Assembly: GCF_900143565.1 (NCBI RefSeq)
Contig: NZ_FREX01000006.1
Coordinates: forward strand, 249,753-313,752
Direction of reading: 5' to 3'
From: Pseudovibrio sp. Alg231-02
Lineage (GTDB): Bacteria; Pseudomonadota; Alphaproteobacteria; Rhizobiales; Stappiaceae
Length of the DNA: 64,000 nt
Shown: positions 50,941 through 61,300 of the stretch, one piece after another
Layout: the number at the start of each line of letters is the position of its first letter
Position numbering within the stretch: position 1 is the first letter of the stretch
The notes under the pieces: generated by a model
Database searches by the model: none
The model's input: only the letters and a program-made list of their open reading frames with translations
Told to the model about the DNA's origin: nothing
Position numbers and translations under genes: made by a program

Positions 50941-53145
50941 ATGAAACGCGTCGCTATGGGGAACAAAGGTTCCTTCGCGCGAGTGCTGCTGTGCACTGTC
51001 GCGCCTTTCGCAATGTTTCAAACAACATCCATCGCAACCGCACAGGATGCCATCGAAGACGATACCGACCTAACCGTCGTCGTAACCGCCAGCCGCACCG
51101 AGGAATCCATCTCCTCCATCCCGGGCACGGTGCAGGTGATTGGTGTTGATGAGTTGAAAAGCGCGGTAGATGCCTCTGGCGATATTACTTCTGCGTTGGA
51201 ACGCCTTGTTCCTGGCTTCTCACTTGATAATGAGACATTGTCTGGCGGGGGCCAGAATTTCCGTGGTCGATCCGTACAGATTCTGGTGAATGGCGCTCCA
51301 CGCACAACTGCGCTGCGCAAATTGAGCCGTGCACTCAGCCTGATTGATCCCAATAGCATCGAGCGAATTGAAGTGATCAATGGCGCAAGTGCTGTTTACG
51401 GTGATGGTGCGACAGGTGGCGTGATCAACATCATCACAAAGACCGCAGAAAAAGAAGGCTGGTCAGGTGAGGTTGGCACAACGGTCTCAGCATCGGAGCG
51501 TGATGTCAAAGATAGCCTGAATGTGCTGACCAGTGTGAGCGCAGCATTCCGTCAAGAAAATACTCATGTTCAAGTAAATGGTCAGTTCAAGAACACTGGC
51601 GACATGTTTGACGGCTCTGGATCGCAGATTTCTGAGGACCCAATTACGGGTCAAGGGGGAGGTTCAGGCATCGAGCAGTACAACCTTTCTGGCCAAGTGG
51701 GCTATGAAGGCGATGCATTTGACGTGACGCTTTACGCGAACCTCGTGAAGATGGAACAGGACATCAAGTTCCAAACCGATTACACGACTGATCCAGTTTC
51801 CTTGGATCCAAGTAAACCATACTTGGGTCTTCCACCACTTGAAGATAGCAAGAATATAAATGCTACTTTCAACTTCTACAAGATTGGAGGGCTCTTCGAT
51901 GCAAAGGTTGAGTTATATTACAACGATGCTGAAAAGCGTGCTGCATATGTGCCGCTGAGCGCTGCAAATCCAGTCGCATATCTACCGGATGTAAACGAAT
52001 CTCAAACTGTTTTGTTCGCTAAGCAAGCTGGCGTGCGTACAACTTTTGATGCTGACTTAAGCGCTGTTTATGAAGGCCTGGCTGTCACCTGGGGGAGTGA
52101 CTATAGCTATAACGACATTACTCAGACTGTGCCGGATGGACGCGATATCATCTCCCCGATGAAACAACACGGTTTCGCGCAATTCGCTCAGGTGAAAGCA
52201 CCAATCGGTGAGATGTTTGAGGTTCGTGGGGGTGTTCGTCATGAACGTTTCTTCCTGAGTATGGACAGTTTTGTTCGTCCGAACGCTTTGGTTCCGAACC
52301 CGTACTACAGTCCTAGTAACGGTCAGCCGGCTACATTAACGATTGGCAAACACACGTTTACTGCTGCTGATAAAGACTACAGTGCAACGGTTTTCAACTT
52401 GGGTGGCGTTATTCATCTGACCGATGAACTTGATGTTTTTGCTGGTTTTTCGCAAGGGTTCTCCGTACCGGATGTGGGCTCATTCACACGCCGTGCTATG
52501 CCTGCAAATCCGTTTGCAGACGGAGTTGTTGATGTGTCTGATGTGGCGCCGGAAGCTGTCATCGTCGATAACTATGAGCTCGGGGCTAGGTACAACACTA
52601 ACGGGATCTCAATTGCAGCTTCTGCTTTCTATTCAACCTCAGACAAAGGGGTGAACTTTGATGACGCGACACAGACAGTCACACAGGCGGAAGAGCGTAT
52701 CTGGGGAGCAGAACTTAACATTCGCGGCCAATTGAGTGAAGCCTGGGCCGCTGGAGCTGTACTGGCCTATAAAGAAGGTGTTTGGGATGAGAACAAAGAC
52801 GGTGATATCGATGAAGATCTTCCAAATAACCGTATCGGCTCACCGTTCAAAGCTACTTTGTTCTCTGATTACAATTTCGGAAATGGCTTGAGTGTTCAAG
52901 GTGAAGCAGTGTTCGGTTCAGGCCGAAATGGCAAAGAAGGAGCTAAGGGGGACCTGAAGAAGCTAAAGCCAACCTTCACCATGAATGCAAGTGCTGGTTA
53001 CAACTCTGACTATGGTGACTTCCGCTTCGGTGTCTCAAACATCTTCGACACCAAACAGCAAAATACCACTGCAACAGCCTTACGCGATCGCGAAGTCCTG
53101 GCCGAAGGCCGCCGCGTTTTCCTGCAGTATACCAAGACGTTCTAA
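50941..53145 (+). CDS. TonB-dependent receptor paired with the MFS permease
   Basis: 734-residue outer-membrane receptor. Signal peptide to about residue 35 (VLLCTVAPFAMFQTTSIATA), TonB box near LTVVVTA, plug with ITSALERLVPGFSLDNETLS and SIERIEVINGASAVYGDGAT GGVINIITK, and a barrel ending in the terminal Phe (VFLQYTKTF). The plug RG-S pattern is closer to catecholate/pesticin-type receptors than to FhuA. GGGGG lies before the ATG. Being paired with an RhtX-type permease, it likely takes up a different siderophore from the receptor at 39872. Confidence 0.92.
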   Translation: MKRVAMGNKGSFARVLLCTVAPFAMFQTTSIATAQDAIEDDTDLTVVVTASRTEESISSIPGTVQVIGVDELKSAVDASGDITSALERLVPGFSLDNETLSGGGQNFRGRSVQILVNGAPRTTALRKLSRALSLIDPNSIERIEVINGASAVYGDGATGGVINIITKTAEKEGWSGEVGTTVSASERDVKDSLNVLTSVSAAFRQENTHVQVNGQFKNTGDMFDGSGSQISEDPITGQGGGSGIEQYNLSGQVGYEGDAFDVTLYANLVKMEQDIKFQTDYTTDPVSLDPSKPYLGLPPLEDSKNINATFNFYKIGGLFDAKVELYYNDAEKRAAYVPLSAANPVAYLPDVNESQTVLFAKQAGVRTTFDADLSAVYEGLAVTWGSDYSYNDITQTVPDGRDIISPMKQHGFAQFAQVKAPIGEMFEVRGGVRHERFFLSMDSFVRPNALVPNPYYSPSNGQPATLTIGKHTFTAADKDYSATVFNLGGVIHLTDELDVFAGFSQGFSVPDVGSFTRRAMPANPFADGVVDVSDVAPEAVIVDNYELGARYNTNGISIAASAFYSTSDKGVNFDDATQTVTQAEERIWGAELNIRGQLSEAWAAGAVLAYKEGVWDENKDGDIDEDLPNNRIGSPFKATLFSDYNFGNGLSVQGEAVFGSGRNGKEGAKGDLKKLKPTFTMNASAGYNSDYGDFRFGVSNIFDTKQQNTTATALRDREVLAEGRRVFLQYTKTF

Positions 53146-53203
53146 GACTTGTGAATTTGAGACAGGGCTTTGCCTTGCTTGCAGGTCCATCTGATAAACA
53201 CAA

Positions 53204-53241
53204 AAAAACAGCGCAGGGACTAGGATCCTTGCGCTGTTTTT
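53204..53241. terminator. Bidirectional terminator between the TonB receptor and cstA genes
   Basis: AAAAACAGCGCA (53204-53215) pairs with TGCGCTGTTTTT (53230-53241), with further pairing inside the loop. A and T runs on either side serve both convergent genes. Confidence 0.88.
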
Positions 53242-53263
53242 GCTTTAGCGAGTAGAGGGAGGG

Positions 53264-54709
53264 TTACTCGCCGGGTTCGAGCACGTCTTCGTGGTCGACG
53301 ACTTTCCCTTTCACCTTCATCCAGACTGCTGAGGCAATCAGCAGGGCTGCGAGGATGCCGCCGATGGTGGAGACTGTCATTGGCAGGCCGAATCCAAGTT
53401 TGGTGGAGTTCAGCAGGAAGGTCACAACAACGGTAGTCATGAAGGTTGCCGGAATGGTGCAGATCCAATGCAGCTTGTTATGACGCAGCAGATAGGCAGC
53501 AGCAGTCCACAACATCAGGGCAGCAGTCGCCTGATTGGCAACGCCGAAGTAACGCCAGATCACGCCGAAATCCACCTGAGTCAGGAGTGCTCCGCCAACG
53601 AACAGTGGGATCGCCAGCAACAAACGCTTTGGCATCTGGTTCTGTGGCATGTTGAAGAATTCAGCCAGGATCAGACGTGCAGAACGGAAAGCTGTGTCGC
53701 CAGAGGTGATCGGCAGGACGATAACACCGAGTACTGCGAGGAAGCCACCAAACGTGCCCAGAAGACCGTTGGATGCTTCGTAAACAAGGTTCGCAGGATT
53801 GCCGCCCATGCCTTCAGAAAGGCCTTCAACGCCGCCGAAGAAGGACAGAGCAATCGCACACCAGATGATCGCGATCACGCCTTCACCAATCATCGCACCG
53901 TAAAAGACGAAGCGACCATTTTGTTCATTCTCCATGCAGCGCGCCATCAGTGGAGACTGAGTGGCATGGAAGCCGGAGATCGCACCACAAGCGATGGTGA
54001 TGAACAGAGCAGGCCAAAGTGGCATGTCATTCGGGTTCAGGTTCTGGAAGAAATCACTAGCTTCAACACCTGGCAACATGGAATGTTCGCTGGACAGCAG
54101 TAAAGCGACGGTCAAACCCACAGACATAAACACCAGCAGAGCGCCGAAGAACGGGTAGAAGCGTCCGATGATCTTGTCGACAGGAACGATGGTTGCAATC
54201 AGGTAGTATGCGAAGATGCAAACTAGGAAGATTGTAACATCAACACCGGTCAGGCGGCCGAGCAGGCTTGCTGGAGCAGACACAAACACCACGCCCACCA
54301 GCAGAAGCAATACAATTGCAAAGATGTTCATGAAGTGTTTTGCGCCGCTGCCGAGGTACTTGCCAGCAAGGTTCGGGACGGATTGCCCTTTGTTGCGAAC
54401 GGACAGCATGCCGGAGAAGTAATCATGCACCGCACCTGCAAAGATGCAGCCAAAAACGATCCAGAGCATTGCTGCCGGACCATACAGGGCGCCAAGGATC
54501 GGGCCAAAGATTGGTCCAACGCCTGCAATGTTCAACAATTGAACCAGATAGACCTTCTTGGTGGACATCGGCACATAATCGACACCGTCAGTATGTGCGT
54601 GGGCAGGTGTCTGGCGTGCGGGCTTAATCCCGAAAACCTTCTCGACAAACATGCCATAGATAAAATAGCCGCCGAACAGCAGGCCAATACTCAAGAGAAA
54701 CCAGGACAT
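53264..54709 (-). CDS. CstA-family carbon starvation protein/transporter (short form)
   Basis: 481 residues with a dozen or more helices. E. coli CstA and BtsT are about 700, but complete short forms like this are common. The family start is intact: GYFIYGMFVEKVFGIKPARQ TPA, with DGVDYVPMSTKKVYLVQLLN and IAGVGPIFGPILGALYGPAA, and QSPLMARCMENEQNGRFVFY later. The best characterised relatives take up pyruvate. GGAGGAAG precedes the ATG at 54709. The LytS/LytTR pair encoded just upstream on the same strand makes it the probable target of that system, as BtsT is of BtsS/BtsR. Confidence 0.9.
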   Translation of the reverse strand: MSWFLLSIGLLFGGYFIYGMFVEKVFGIKPARQTPAHAHTDGVDYVPMSTKKVYLVQLLNIAGVGPIFGPILGALYGPAAMLWIVFGCIFAGAVHDYFSGMLSVRNKGQSVPNLAGKYLGSGAKHFMNIFAIVLLLLVGVVFVSAPASLLGRLTGVDVTIFLVCIFAYYLIATIVPVDKIIGRFYPFFGALLVFMSVGLTVALLLSSEHSMLPGVEASDFFQNLNPNDMPLWPALFITIACGAISGFHATQSPLMARCMENEQNGRFVFYGAMIGEGVIAIIWCAIALSFFGGVEGLSEGMGGNPANLVYEASNGLLGTFGGFLAVLGVIVLPITSGDTAFRSARLILAEFFNMPQNQMPKRLLLAIPLFVGGALLTQVDFGVIWRYFGVANQATAALMLWTAAAYLLRHNKLHWICTIPATFMTTVVVTFLLNSTKLGFGLPMTVSTIGGILAALLIASAVWMKVKGKVVDHEDVLEPGE

Positions 54710-54844
54710 CTTTCTTCCTCCACAAATCTCTGGGAGCGAATAGACTGGTTTCAAGGGCAGGTTGTTGAGGTTTCAGCTAAGCGGCAGATGAGGCGGGGTG
54801 AGCGGCAATTAAAACAAATAAGCGGTTAATTGAGACGCGGCAGT

Positions 54845-54860
54845 TTCACTTAAATGTGAA
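54845..54860. promoter_or_regulatory. Inverted repeat upstream of cstA
   Basis: TTCAC and GTGAA around TTAAAT, lying 135 bases before the cstA start and about 33 bases past the end of the LytTR gene. It could be part of a terminator or a regulator site. LytTR proteins usually prefer direct repeats, so the link to the neighbouring regulator is weak. Confidence 0.3.
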
Positions 54861-54892
54861 GCGGCCTTATAAGGCTAAGTGTATATACGCAC

Positions 54893-55603
54893 TCATGAAT
54901 ATCCAAAATGCTGCTTCAGGCTTTTTAGGTATCGACGCGAAACTGGGATCTTGGTTCCGCTGTGTGTCACCACTTCCGCTCCCGTTTCCTGCAACACAAT
55001 CTCCGAAATCGCATCCGGTGAGACAAGGTACTGGCGGTGACAGCGGGCCAATGCGGTTCTTTGTTCCAGCACTTTAAGGGTAAGGTGTGTGTGCACATAA
55101 GACTCTGCTGTCGCCACATGGATTCCAGACAGGTCGCTAAATACATATTCAACGGCAGTCACCGGAACAACCTTCAGCTTGTTTCCAAGATAGCAGGGGA
55201 GGTGTTGAAGTTCCTGAGGAGTGATTTCTTCCATCAGTTGCGGACGCAGATCAGACCGGACACGACCAAGCGTCTTGGCGAGCCGGTCTTCTTCAACTGG
55301 TTTGAGCAGATAATCAAAAGCATGATGCTCAAATGCTTTGATGGCATACTCGTCGTAGGCGGTAGAGAACACGATACGCGGCATGGTTTCCGGGTCCAGC
55401 ATGCCAATCATTTCCATGCCAGAGATCCGCGGCATCTGAATGTCGAGAAACACCAGTTGTGGCTTGTGTTTGTTTATAAACCCAAGGGCATCAATAGCAT
55501 TACTGCATTCGCCGAGTACCTCAATCCCATCGGCCTCAGCGAGCAAGTCTTTCAGCTCCTCACGAGCGTATGGCTCATCATCGACAATCAAACAACTAAT
55601 CAT
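54893..55603 (-). CDS. LytTR-family response regulator
   Basis: 236 residues. The receiver domain begins MISCLIVDDEPYAREELKDL, with acidic pocket D8/D9, phosphorylated D54 in VFLDIQMPRI and K104-type lysine in DYLLKPVEEDRL. The LytTR DNA-binding domain follows from about 130 (KLKVVPVTAVEYVFSDLSGI, then VLEQRTALARCHRQYLVSPD and a final IPVSRRYLKSLKQHF). It overlaps the kinase gene by four bases (ATGA). The closest described analogue by architecture is BtsR/YehT of E. coli. Confidence 0.93.
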   Translation of the reverse strand: MISCLIVDDEPYAREELKDLLAEADGIEVLGECSNAIDALGFINKHKPQLVFLDIQMPRISGMEMIGMLDPETMPRIVFSTAYDEYAIKAFEHHAFDYLLKPVEEDRLAKTLGRVRSDLRPQLMEEITPQELQHLPCYLGNKLKVVPVTAVEYVFSDLSGIHVATAESYVHTHLTLKVLEQRTALARCHRQYLVSPDAISEIVLQETGAEVVTHSGTKIPVSRRYLKSLKQHFGYS

Positions 55604-57282
55604 TGAGCTGCCTCCAACATAGGAGCGGGGAGTAGAATTGAAACACGGGTGAAAGCGTCTTCTTCCCATTCAATATGCAGGCCAAATTCCTCACCCCATT
55701 GTTTTTTTAAGCGTTTGTCGACCAGTGAAACCCCAAGTCCTTCGCGATTTTGCGGTGGCACATATAGCCCGGCATCATCTTCCACCCGAAGTTCCACCTG
55801 CTCATTGCTCAGGGCCCCGCTAATTCGAACACATCCACCGTCAATGCTTTGCGAAATACCATGCTTGATGGCGTTTTCAATGAGTGGCTGTAACGTAAAC
55901 GCCGGAATTTTCAGAGACAGCAGTTCAACTGGGACATCCAACTCAACATCCAGTTTGTCCGGGAAACGAGCTTTCTCAATCGCCAGATACGCATCCACGT
56001 GGTCAAGTTCTTCACCAAGTGTGACAAGGCCTGAGGTGCGCTTCAGGTTAATGCGCAAAAACTTGGAAAGTTGCAGCAGCAATTCCCGTGCTTTCTCCGG
56101 GTCCCGCTTTGTGATGATTGCGATTGTATTGAGCGTATTGAACAAGAAGTGCGGGTTCACCTGCGCTTGCAGCAACTTCAACTCAGCCCGTGTTAAAAGG
56201 CTCTGCTTTTCTTCCAGCTCTCCATAAAGGATCTGGTTGGAAAGAAGCTTTGCAATGCCCTCACCAAGTGTTCGGTTGATATTCAGGAACAGCTTGTTCT
56301 TCTGCTCGTAGAGCTTGATTGTACCGATTACTTCGGAGTCGCTGTGCAGCGGAATAACAAGGCAGGACCCCAACTTGCAGGCAGACGACAGCGAACAGCC
56401 ATAGGGCTCTTCAACACCATCTGCATACATAACCTTGTTTTGCTTGATGGCATCAAGAGTCAACTGAGAGGAGATCTCTGTTCCCGGTTTGTGATGATCC
56501 GATCCAATACCAATAAATGCAAGCAACTTGTTGCGGTCCGTAATTGCAACAGCCCCTACATTCGTCTCGTCTTTCACAATCTGGGCAACTTTGCCTCCGG
56601 AGACTTCATTCAGCCCCTTGGCCAAAACCCCAACACAACGCTCGGCAATCTTTAATGCCTGACTGGAAAAAGCTGATGACAGTTTATCAAACATCGTCTT
56701 TTGATCGCGAACAATGCTCATAAAAAACGCTGCGCCAAGTGAATTGACGAACAGCATCGGAGGCGCAATTTGCTGCACCAACGCAAGAGCCTGATCAAAT
56801 GGCCGGGCCACAATCAGGATGATGAGCATCTGTACAACTTCCGCCACAAAGGTGAGGCCAAACACAAACATCGGGCGAAATAGCAACGCACGCTTGTTAT
56901 GCGTGCGCAAATAAAATGCAGTCATTCCGGCCAGCAGGCCTTCTGAGGTGGTTGAGATCGCACAGGCCAGATCAGTAAACCCACCAAAACCGTAGCGGTG
57001 CAAACCGCCCGTCAATCCAATCAGAAAACCCGTGACCGGACCACCTAAAAGACCACCTAAAACCGCACCCATGGCACGCGTATTGGCAATAGCCCCGTCG
57101 ACCTGCTCACCAAACGTCGTAGCAATCACACAAAAGCCAGAGAACACCAGATAAATAAGTACCTTGTGCGGTAGGCGAGGGGCGTCTTCCGTAAAGATCT
57201 TAAACAGCGGCGTTTTGCTGACCATATAAACGATCACCAAATACACACACATTTGCTGCAGCAGATGAAGAATGAGGGCCAT
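55600..57282 (-). CDS. LytS-type sensor histidine kinase
   Basis: 560 residues. The N-terminal about 180 residues form a 5TMR-LYT membrane sensor (KVLIYLVFSGFCVIATTFGE, TRAMGAVLGGLLGGPVTGFL then IGLTGGLHRYGFGG). A GAF domain covers about 215-335 and carries AYADGVEEPYGCSLSS-like cysteines (C301 region, CSLSSACKLGSCL). The histidine box QAQVNPHFLFNTLNTI has H378, and the ATPase domain has LQPLIENAIKHG. Architecture and operon match BtsS/YehU, which senses extracellular pyruvate with high affinity. Ligand here untested. Confidence 0.92.
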   Translation of the reverse strand: MALILHLLQQMCVYLVIVYMVSKTPLFKIFTEDAPRLPHKVLIYLVFSGFCVIATTFGEQVDGAIANTRAMGAVLGGLLGGPVTGFLIGLTGGLHRYGFGGFTDLACAISTTSEGLLAGMTAFYLRTHNKRALLFRPMFVFGLTFVAEVVQMLIILIVARPFDQALALVQQIAPPMLFVNSLGAAFFMSIVRDQKTMFDKLSSAFSSQALKIAERCVGVLAKGLNEVSGGKVAQIVKDETNVGAVAITDRNKLLAFIGIGSDHHKPGTEISSQLTLDAIKQNKVMYADGVEEPYGCSLSSACKLGSCLVIPLHSDSEVIGTIKLYEQKNKLFLNINRTLGEGIAKLLSNQILYGELEEKQSLLTRAELKLLQAQVNPHFLFNTLNTIAIITKRDPEKARELLLQLSKFLRINLKRTSGLVTLGEELDHVDAYLAIEKARFPDKLDVELDVPVELLSLKIPAFTLQPLIENAIKHGISQSIDGGCVRISGALSNEQVELRVEDDAGLYVPPQNREGLGVSLVDKRLKKQWGEEFGLHIEWEEDAFTRVSILLPAPMLEAAQ

Positions 57283-58371
57283 TTGTTGGCTTTACTATTG
57301 TTTCTTGAATAAGCCCCAAAAGTGTACCGCCTCACAACAGATTTTCAATCCACCAAGCAGACCACGAACACCAAATTACTTTACCTCTAAAGTTTTGATA
57401 TATTTGAGTTATTACGCCTGCCTAACTAAACGCGCGCAATTGTCGCGAAGCGTAAAGAACTAAATATATAGGAGACGTCGCTAGTTCTTGGCAGTGAGGA
57501 TAGCTCTCTTGCTGGCAAAATTGATCTGTGGAGCGAGAATGAAGTGTGAGGATCACGTAAGGTCGTTAAGTTCCCAAAAGTGAAATTTCCTCAAGAACGT
57601 CGATCAACCGCAAGCTGGTTATAATGATAAATCTTCACAACCTCAGATAGGTTATGAATAAACGCAATCGCACGAAATAGCGATAAAGTAATTTATTGTA
57701 TTATTGATTAAATATTTTAGCATTACGTTTGGTAACTTAAAAATTATCATCTTTAACAGCGTTGACTTTAAACCTCATTTAAAAAAGAATTCTAGCACCG
57801 CATGCAGTGTGCTTAGGTTAAATCTACACAAGGCATTGAAGAACCAAAAGAATTCTGATGTGCTTGCTCTGGAGGGGACGGCACTTCACCTGAACTTGGG
57901 GCTGTCGAAATGTTTGATTACTATGAGGAATCTCTTGCCGAATGTATCGATAAGCGCACTCGTTCTTCGCGAGCCACAACTAGTGCCATCGCCAGCCGGT
58001 TTCTGGGAGGAACCGACAGCCCAGAAAACTTGTGGGAACCTCTTAGAGGCAGCATTTACGCAGCCAGTATTGCTCTTACTCGCAGATTGAAGCCTACGCT
58101 TTTACTCAGTCCGGGTTCATCAAATTTGGGCAGTCTGATTAGCTCTTATCGGGCTCATTCTGAGGCATTCACTGCTGCAAGATCTAGGGCAACCTCTAAG
58201 CAAAGTATGCCTCAGGCCGCAGCTTTCATAGCCTCTTAGCCAATCAACTCCTTCAGTCATCCTTCAATGCCATTGAATGCATTCGTGCATGCGATGTCAG
58301 GCTTTAATTGGCCGCACCATAAAACCAAGCAGCATTAAACACCCAAACTTTGTATAACGGGAGAGACAAAG
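57283..58371. other. Long gene-poor region before the RTX protease
   Basis: About 1.1 kb without a firm gene. It is AT-rich, most of all at 57600-57790. Overlapping open frames at 57704-58090 and 57910-58239 lack any family resemblance. The stretch could be decayed coding DNA or a long regulatory leader. The RTX gene has a clear ribosome site (GGGAGAGA) at its end. Confidence 0.5.
57910..58239 (+). CDS. Doubtful small open reading frame
   Basis: 109 codons starting MFDYYEESLAECIDKRTRSS, rich in Ser, Arg and Ala, without signal peptide, membrane helix or recognised motif. GGGG lies about eight bases before the ATG. Another open frame overlaps it in a different register. I give it low weight; it may be a remnant or noise. 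Confidence 0.2.
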   Translation: MFDYYEESLAECIDKRTRSSRATTSAIASRFLGGTDSPENLWEPLRGSIYAASIALTRRLKPTLLLSPGSSNLGSLISSYRAHSEAFTAARSRATSKQSMPQAAAFIAS

Positions 58372-61300
58372 ATGCCAAATTCAAACCAGCCCAACGATCA
58401 GTGGTGGGTTAATGACCAAACGCCGGATAATCCGTTTGGTAAAAGTGAAGATTACGAAGCTTACATCGATTACGTCAGTGCATTGCCTCGCAGCCTGACA
58501 CCTGAGATTGCAGCGCAGCCGCTGGTGATCAATGTCAGCGGATTGAATGATTACCCGGAATACAAAGCAGCAGCTATTGGCGCTTTGGAGGTGTGGTCTG
58601 CTGTTACTCCTCTCCAGTTTGAAATTGTAGATGATGTGCCATTCGACTCTGAAACACAGTGGATGGAGGTCGTTAGTCCTGCGATAGGTGAGCAAAGCGA
58701 CGGTAGCGCTTTCTCAAGCAACCGCTATGTCAGTATCGGTCAGAAGTTCCACGATACAGAGCCTAACAAAACCGACATCGGCGGTTATGTTTTTGACAGC
58801 TTCATCCATGAGTTCGGTCATGAATTTGGCCTGAATCACCCGGGTCTTTATAACTACAGCGGCCCTGGAGGCGTTCAGATCAACTATCTGAACAATGCGA
58901 CCTGGATTTATGATCGTCAGCAATACAGCGTGATGTCCTATTTCGATGGCATTGACGTTGGAGAAACAACCCGCTGGTCAGCTTCCACGCCATTGATGGC
59001 GGATATCGAAGCCACCATCCGCCGCTTTTTCTCCGAGGTCGACGAGGATGGTGCACGGACTTACCAAAAGATCGATCTCAACACAGGTGACAACACGTAC
59101 GGCTTCAACAGCACAGAGTATGGCTATGAGCTAACATCCTCTGGCATGCAGCACGATATCGGATTTACTATCCACGATACCGGTGGTGTTGATACCATTG
59201 ACTTCTCCGGATCAACGGCAGGCACGATCCTTGATCTGCGTGCTGGTCAGTTCTCCAGCGTCAATGGTCACAGCAACAATGTGTCTATCTTTGCTGGCCA
59301 CAATGCAGACCAGACCGAATACTACATCGAGAATGGCATCGGTAGTGAATACGATGACATCTTGATCGGTAACGATGGCGACAACGTTCTGGACGGTCGC
59401 GGCGGTGCTGACAAAATGGCTGGCGGCAAAGGGGACGATGTCTACTTCGTCGATTCCGCTGATGATATCGTACGCGAGGAAGCCGACGGCGGAAACGATA
59501 CGATCATTGTGCTGAACAGCGACCTGGACCTGGGTGAAATCGAGAACGTCGAAAACATCATCTATGTGGGTGGCACTCCGACCCAACCAGTCGATACCGG
59601 TAACGACGACACCTCAAGCGATTCCGGTGATTCTCTGACCAGCCTCATCTTTGGTGATGAAGATAACAACACCCTTGAAGGTGGAGCTGGTGGCGACACG
59701 ATCTTTGGTCTGGACGGTGATGACCTCATCATTGGTGGTCGTGACTCATTGGCCAGCCGTGATATCAACAACACCATTGCATTCGAAGATCTTGAAGATC
59801 AGACCGAAAGCGATGACGGAAATGACGTGCTTTATGGTGGTCGCGGCAACGATACCATCTTTGGTGGTGCTGGTGACGACATCCTCGATGGCGGCGACGG
59901 CGACGACACACTGATGGGCCAGGATGGTGTTGACATCTTCCGCGGTGGTGACGGCGTTGACACAGTGGACTACAGCCACGAGAGCCCATTCCAGCTGCTT
60001 GTCAATCTTGAGACCAATGTTGCCAGCGGTGGTACTGCATCAGGTGACACGTTCTATAGCATTGAAAACCTGATCGGCTCTGATGACCGTATTGACCGCT
60101 TCATCGGTACAGACGACAACAACCATTTCTGGGGTCGTGGTGGCGGCGATGTCTTCAACGGCGGCGGCGGCGATGACATCCTCGACGGCGGCAACGACGG
60201 TGACCTGCTGTATGGTGATGAAGGCAATGATACGCTCATCGGCGGTTCCGGTCAGGATTATCTTGACGGTGGCGAAGGAATCGACACAGTCGTTTACTCT
60301 GGAAGTTCTGAGGGAGTAACGGTTGATCTTGCCAACGGCACAGCACGCGGTGGCGACGCAGATGGTCCAGTCCAGATTGTAGGACGAGGCACAGTCATCA
60401 GGCATGATATCATCGTTGACGTTGAAAACGTTGTTGGCTCTTTCTTCGATGATCACCTCATCGGCAATGACCAGACAAACGAACTCTCTGGCGGTTCAGG
60501 TAACGACATTCTGACCGGTGGCGAAGGTGCTGACATCCTGAACGGTGGTCGCGGAAGTGATACTGCGGACTATTCCGACGCAACCAGCGGTGTCAATCTC
60601 AATCTGGGACGCGGCAAGTCAGAAGGTGACACTTACATCTCGATCGAGAACCTCTCAGGTTCTGGACATAATGATCGCATGAAGGGTGATAACGCTGCCA
60701 ACACCTTGACTGGTCAGGGTGGCAACGATGTTCTTCGTGGTGGCAAAGGCGATGATGTCCTCTTCGGCGACTTCGCTGATCAAGGTGAACCTATCCCACG
60801 CCCAGGCATGGGTACAGGCTACGCGACGCTTGGTCCGGATGCGACGAACAACTCAATCGCGACTGCATTCGATATCTCCAATAACTTCTCTCTGACAGAA
60901 GATCCTGACATCTTCGATTCAACAACTGTTCTTCATACAACAGTTAATGCGACCGGAAATGGCCAAGGTGGATACTATGGTATCGAGCTTGCTGCAGGTA
61001 CGACCATTACTGTCGATATCGACGGTATTGCAGATCCAAACGTCCATGACAGCTGGGTCAGACTGCTCGATGCTGATGGAAATATTGTCACCCAGAACGA
61101 TGATGGCGGCGGAGATCCCGGCTCTACAAGCAACCGTGATTCAAGCATAGTCTTCGTTGTTGAAGAAACCGGCACCTACTACATTCTGGAGGGTGCTTGG
61201 TCACCGGACGTTCCAGGTGATGGTTGGTCAGAAGCAGTGCCAGAGGGTTCAACATACAAACTCAACGTATCAGTTGAATTCCCACCTGAGCCAATTCAGC

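Noticed and set aside
53468-54103. A 211-codon plus-strand frame opposite cstA
   Set aside because: Antisense to a conserved transporter, low hydrophobic structure and no motif.
53264-54709. CstA gene taken as truncated because it is only 481 residues
   Set aside because: Start and end are clean, the conserved N-terminal and middle motifs are complete, and short full-length forms are common.
59364-60780. Periodic GGTGG/GACGAC-rich DNA repeats that could suggest a CRISPR or tandem-repeat locus
   Set aside because: They encode the RTX nonapeptides in frame; spacing is nine codons and there are no unique spacers.
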